Source: Nocardioides sp. QY071 (GTDB lineage Bacteria > Actinomycetota > Actinomycetes > Propionibacteriales > Nocardioidaceae). Taken from it: 64,000 nt of DNA. Positions 62,879 through 64,000 of this stretch are shown here, one piece after another (position 1 is the first letter of the stretch; each line of letters begins with the position of its first letter). The position numbers were made by a program, and so were the translations under genes. Under the pieces are notes generated by a model that worked only from the letters and a program-made list of their open reading frames with translations, made no database searches and was not told where the DNA came from. The stretch is taken from contig NZ_CP124681.1 in the NCBI RefSeq assembly GCF_029961765.1, positions 992,001-1,056,000 of the forward strand, in the 5' to 3' direction.

Positions 62879-63931
62879 ATGAACGCTCGGGTAGTGGCGC
62901 TGATGAGCGCGCAAGGAGGACTGGTCACGAGACGCCAGGCGATGGAGGCGGGGATGGCCGGTCACCAGATCGACGGCCTGCTCCGGTCGGGCTCGTGGGT
63001 CACGGTGCGGCGCGGCGTCTATGCCGAGAAGGCGTACGTCGACGCGCTCACCACGGACGTCCAGCGTCGGGTGCTCGCCGACCGTGCCGCGAGCCTGCGC
63101 GTCGATGCCCCGCACGTCCTGTCCCACCACTCCTCGGCCCACCTCCAGCAGTTGGAGGTCCTCCACGAGCGAAAGCCGATCACGCACGTCGGCCGTCCCG
63201 GCATCGTCGGCTCCCACCTGCGCCACGGAGTGAAGCACCACCTGGCGCCGTACCGGGGCGAACAGGTGGTGCTTGTCGACGGCTTTCCTGCCCTCGACCT
63301 GGCGCGGACCAGTCTCGACATCGCCCGCGAGCACGGCTACCTCCAGGGCCTCGTTGCCGCTGACTCCGCGCTCCGGGCGGGCGCGACGCGGGTGGACCTC
63401 TCGGTGGCGGCCGCCGCGATGAGGCACTGGCCATATGTCACCGTGGTCGACGACGTCGTCGCGTCGACGTCGCCGCTGACCGACTCTGTCGCCGAGACCC
63501 TCGGGAGGGACTTCGTGTCCGAGCTCGGGTACGGCGTTCCGCAGCCCCAGTTCGGGTTGACCGCGGACGGTCGCACGGCATGGTGCGATCTTCGTCTGGG
63601 CCGGCACTTCTTCGAGATCGACAGCAAGCTGAAGCTGCGGCCTGCCCATGCCGGCGGTCTGTCGTTGAAGCCACCCGAGGAGACGCTCTGGGACGAGAAG
63701 CTCCGCCAGGACTTCGTGACCGGCTTCAAGACCGGCGTGTCACGGCTGACCTGGAACGACTTCTTCGGCCGCGGGCGCACCACCGCCCTCGAGCGCTGTC
63801 GGCGCGAGTTCCTCGACACCTGCTCCCGGTTCGGTACGGACGTCTCCGACCTCGCGCAGTTCCGACCTCGTGGTCCCAAACCGCGGGTCGTCGTACAGCG
63901 CGGGCCGGTCCTTCCGCGCTGGTCGCCGTGA
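62879..63931 (+). CDS. AbiEi-type antitoxin-domain / nuclease-like protein
   Basis: 350 residues from ATG 62879. The N-terminal winged-helix AbiEi-like domain (GGLVTRRQAMEAGMAGHQIDGLLRSGSWVTVRRGVY, about 13-48) is followed by the usual AbiEi_4 middle. The C-terminal region has WCDLRLGRHFFEIDSKLK (near 240-257), an Asp...GluxAsp pattern resembling Vsr/DUF559-type nuclease folds. No AbiEii toxin gene follows within the window. The long upstream extension to 62630 is rejected because it crosses the repeat. It is bracketed by copies of the 50-bp repeat. Confidence 0.75.
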   Translation: MNARVVALMSAQGGLVTRRQAMEAGMAGHQIDGLLRSGSWVTVRRGVYAEKAYVDALTTDVQRRVLADRAASLRVDAPHVLSHHSSAHLQQLEVLHERKPITHVGRPGIVGSHLRHGVKHHLAPYRGEQVVLVDGFPALDLARTSLDIAREHGYLQGLVAADSALRAGATRVDLSVAAAAMRHWPYVTVVDDVVASTSPLTDSVAETLGRDFVSELGYGVPQPQFGLTADGRTAWCDLRLGRHFFEIDSKLKLRPAHAGGLSLKPPEETLWDEKLRQDFVTGFKTGVSRLTWNDFFGRGRTTALERCRREFLDTCSRFGTDVSDLAQFRPRGPKPRVVVQRGPVLPRWSP

Positions 63932-63949
63932 GCGTCGCTGTGCGGATGT

Positions 63950-64000
63950 AAGTAACACGCTGTCCATGCGACTACCCGGCGGTTGTCAGCAGAAATCGGC
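63950..64000 (+). repeat. Third copy (R2) of the about 50-bp repeat, reaching the window end
   Basis: Forward copy starting AAGTAACACGCTGTCCAT, identical to R1 for its first 18 bases and about 85-90 percent similar overall by eye. It starts 19 bases after the AbiEi-like gene and is cut by the window end, so an inverted partner like R3 could follow. Confidence 0.8.

Overview
The window is a high-GC stretch from an actinobacterium, most likely Nocardioides or a close relative in the Nocardioidaceae. This is inferred from content, not from a database search. Supporting signs are the codon use, a mycothiol-type maleylpyruvate-isomerase-fold enzyme, an LpqY-SugABC-type sugar importer, a DUF222/HNH (13E12-type) gene, and many genes whose start codon lies 6-8 bases after a -10 hexamer (leaderless genes). 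No rRNA, tRNA, CRISPR array or intact insertion sequence was seen.

Layout. 1-5.7 kb: the end of an NCS2 purine/xanthine permease, then the str operon (rpsL-rpsG-fusA-tuf) closed by a perfect UUCG-loop terminator. 5.7-10.8 kb: trmB, a PIN-PhoH protein, a secreted repeat-type protein, a small cell-wall hydrolase and a GlsB-like membrane protein. 10.7-17.3 kb: class II fumarase, a GntR-DUF1648 operon, small zinc-ribbon and hypothetical genes, class I fumarase, and a secreted protein with two similar halves. 17.4-24.1 kb: a flavoprotein, then a TPP riboswitch driving an overlapping thiamine operon thiE-thiO-thiS-thiG-tenI-like-thiD-thiC. 24.1-26.3 kb: a complex tandem-repeat block in front of a DUF222/HNH gene. 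26.3-31.7 kb: YdeI-like protein, asparaginase, an unrecognised multi-pass membrane protein, a butanediol-type dehydrogenase and a DUF4032 gene. 31.8-36.1 kb: LpqY-SugABC-like sugar importer. 36.1-40.3 kb: a histidine kinase/LuxR-type regulator pair and an ABC-FtsX exporter, both preceded by the same TACATC-N4-GATG-type operator. 40.3-43.6 kb: two divergent alpha/beta hydrolases, a DUF981-like membrane protein and a TetR regulator. 43.6-48.0 kb: glpX and a molybdate operon (ModE-like regulator, modA, modB, modC). 48.0-54.2 kb: DUF4245, xseB-xseA, PfkB kinase, truA, RsmC-like methyltransferase, SIMPL protein and a mycothiol-type enzyme. 54.2-61.4 kb: PadR-ABC-FtsX operon, an ABC-F protein, a two-domain GNAT and DUF5302. 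61.4-64 kb: an HtrA-like protease and an AbiEi/nuclease-like gene bracketed by copies of a roughly 50-bp palindromic repeat.

Functionally most of the window is housekeeping: translation, tRNA and rRNA modification, the TCA cycle, thiamine biosynthesis, gluconeogenesis, molybdate and sugar uptake, and exonuclease VII. The accessory content sits in three repeat-associated places: 24.1-26.3 kb, the 45-nt dispersed repeats near 43.9 and 51.1 kb, and 62.6-64.0 kb. Several local regulators have a plausible autoregulatory operator visible at their own promoter (GntR, LuxR-type, TetR, PadR, ModE-like).
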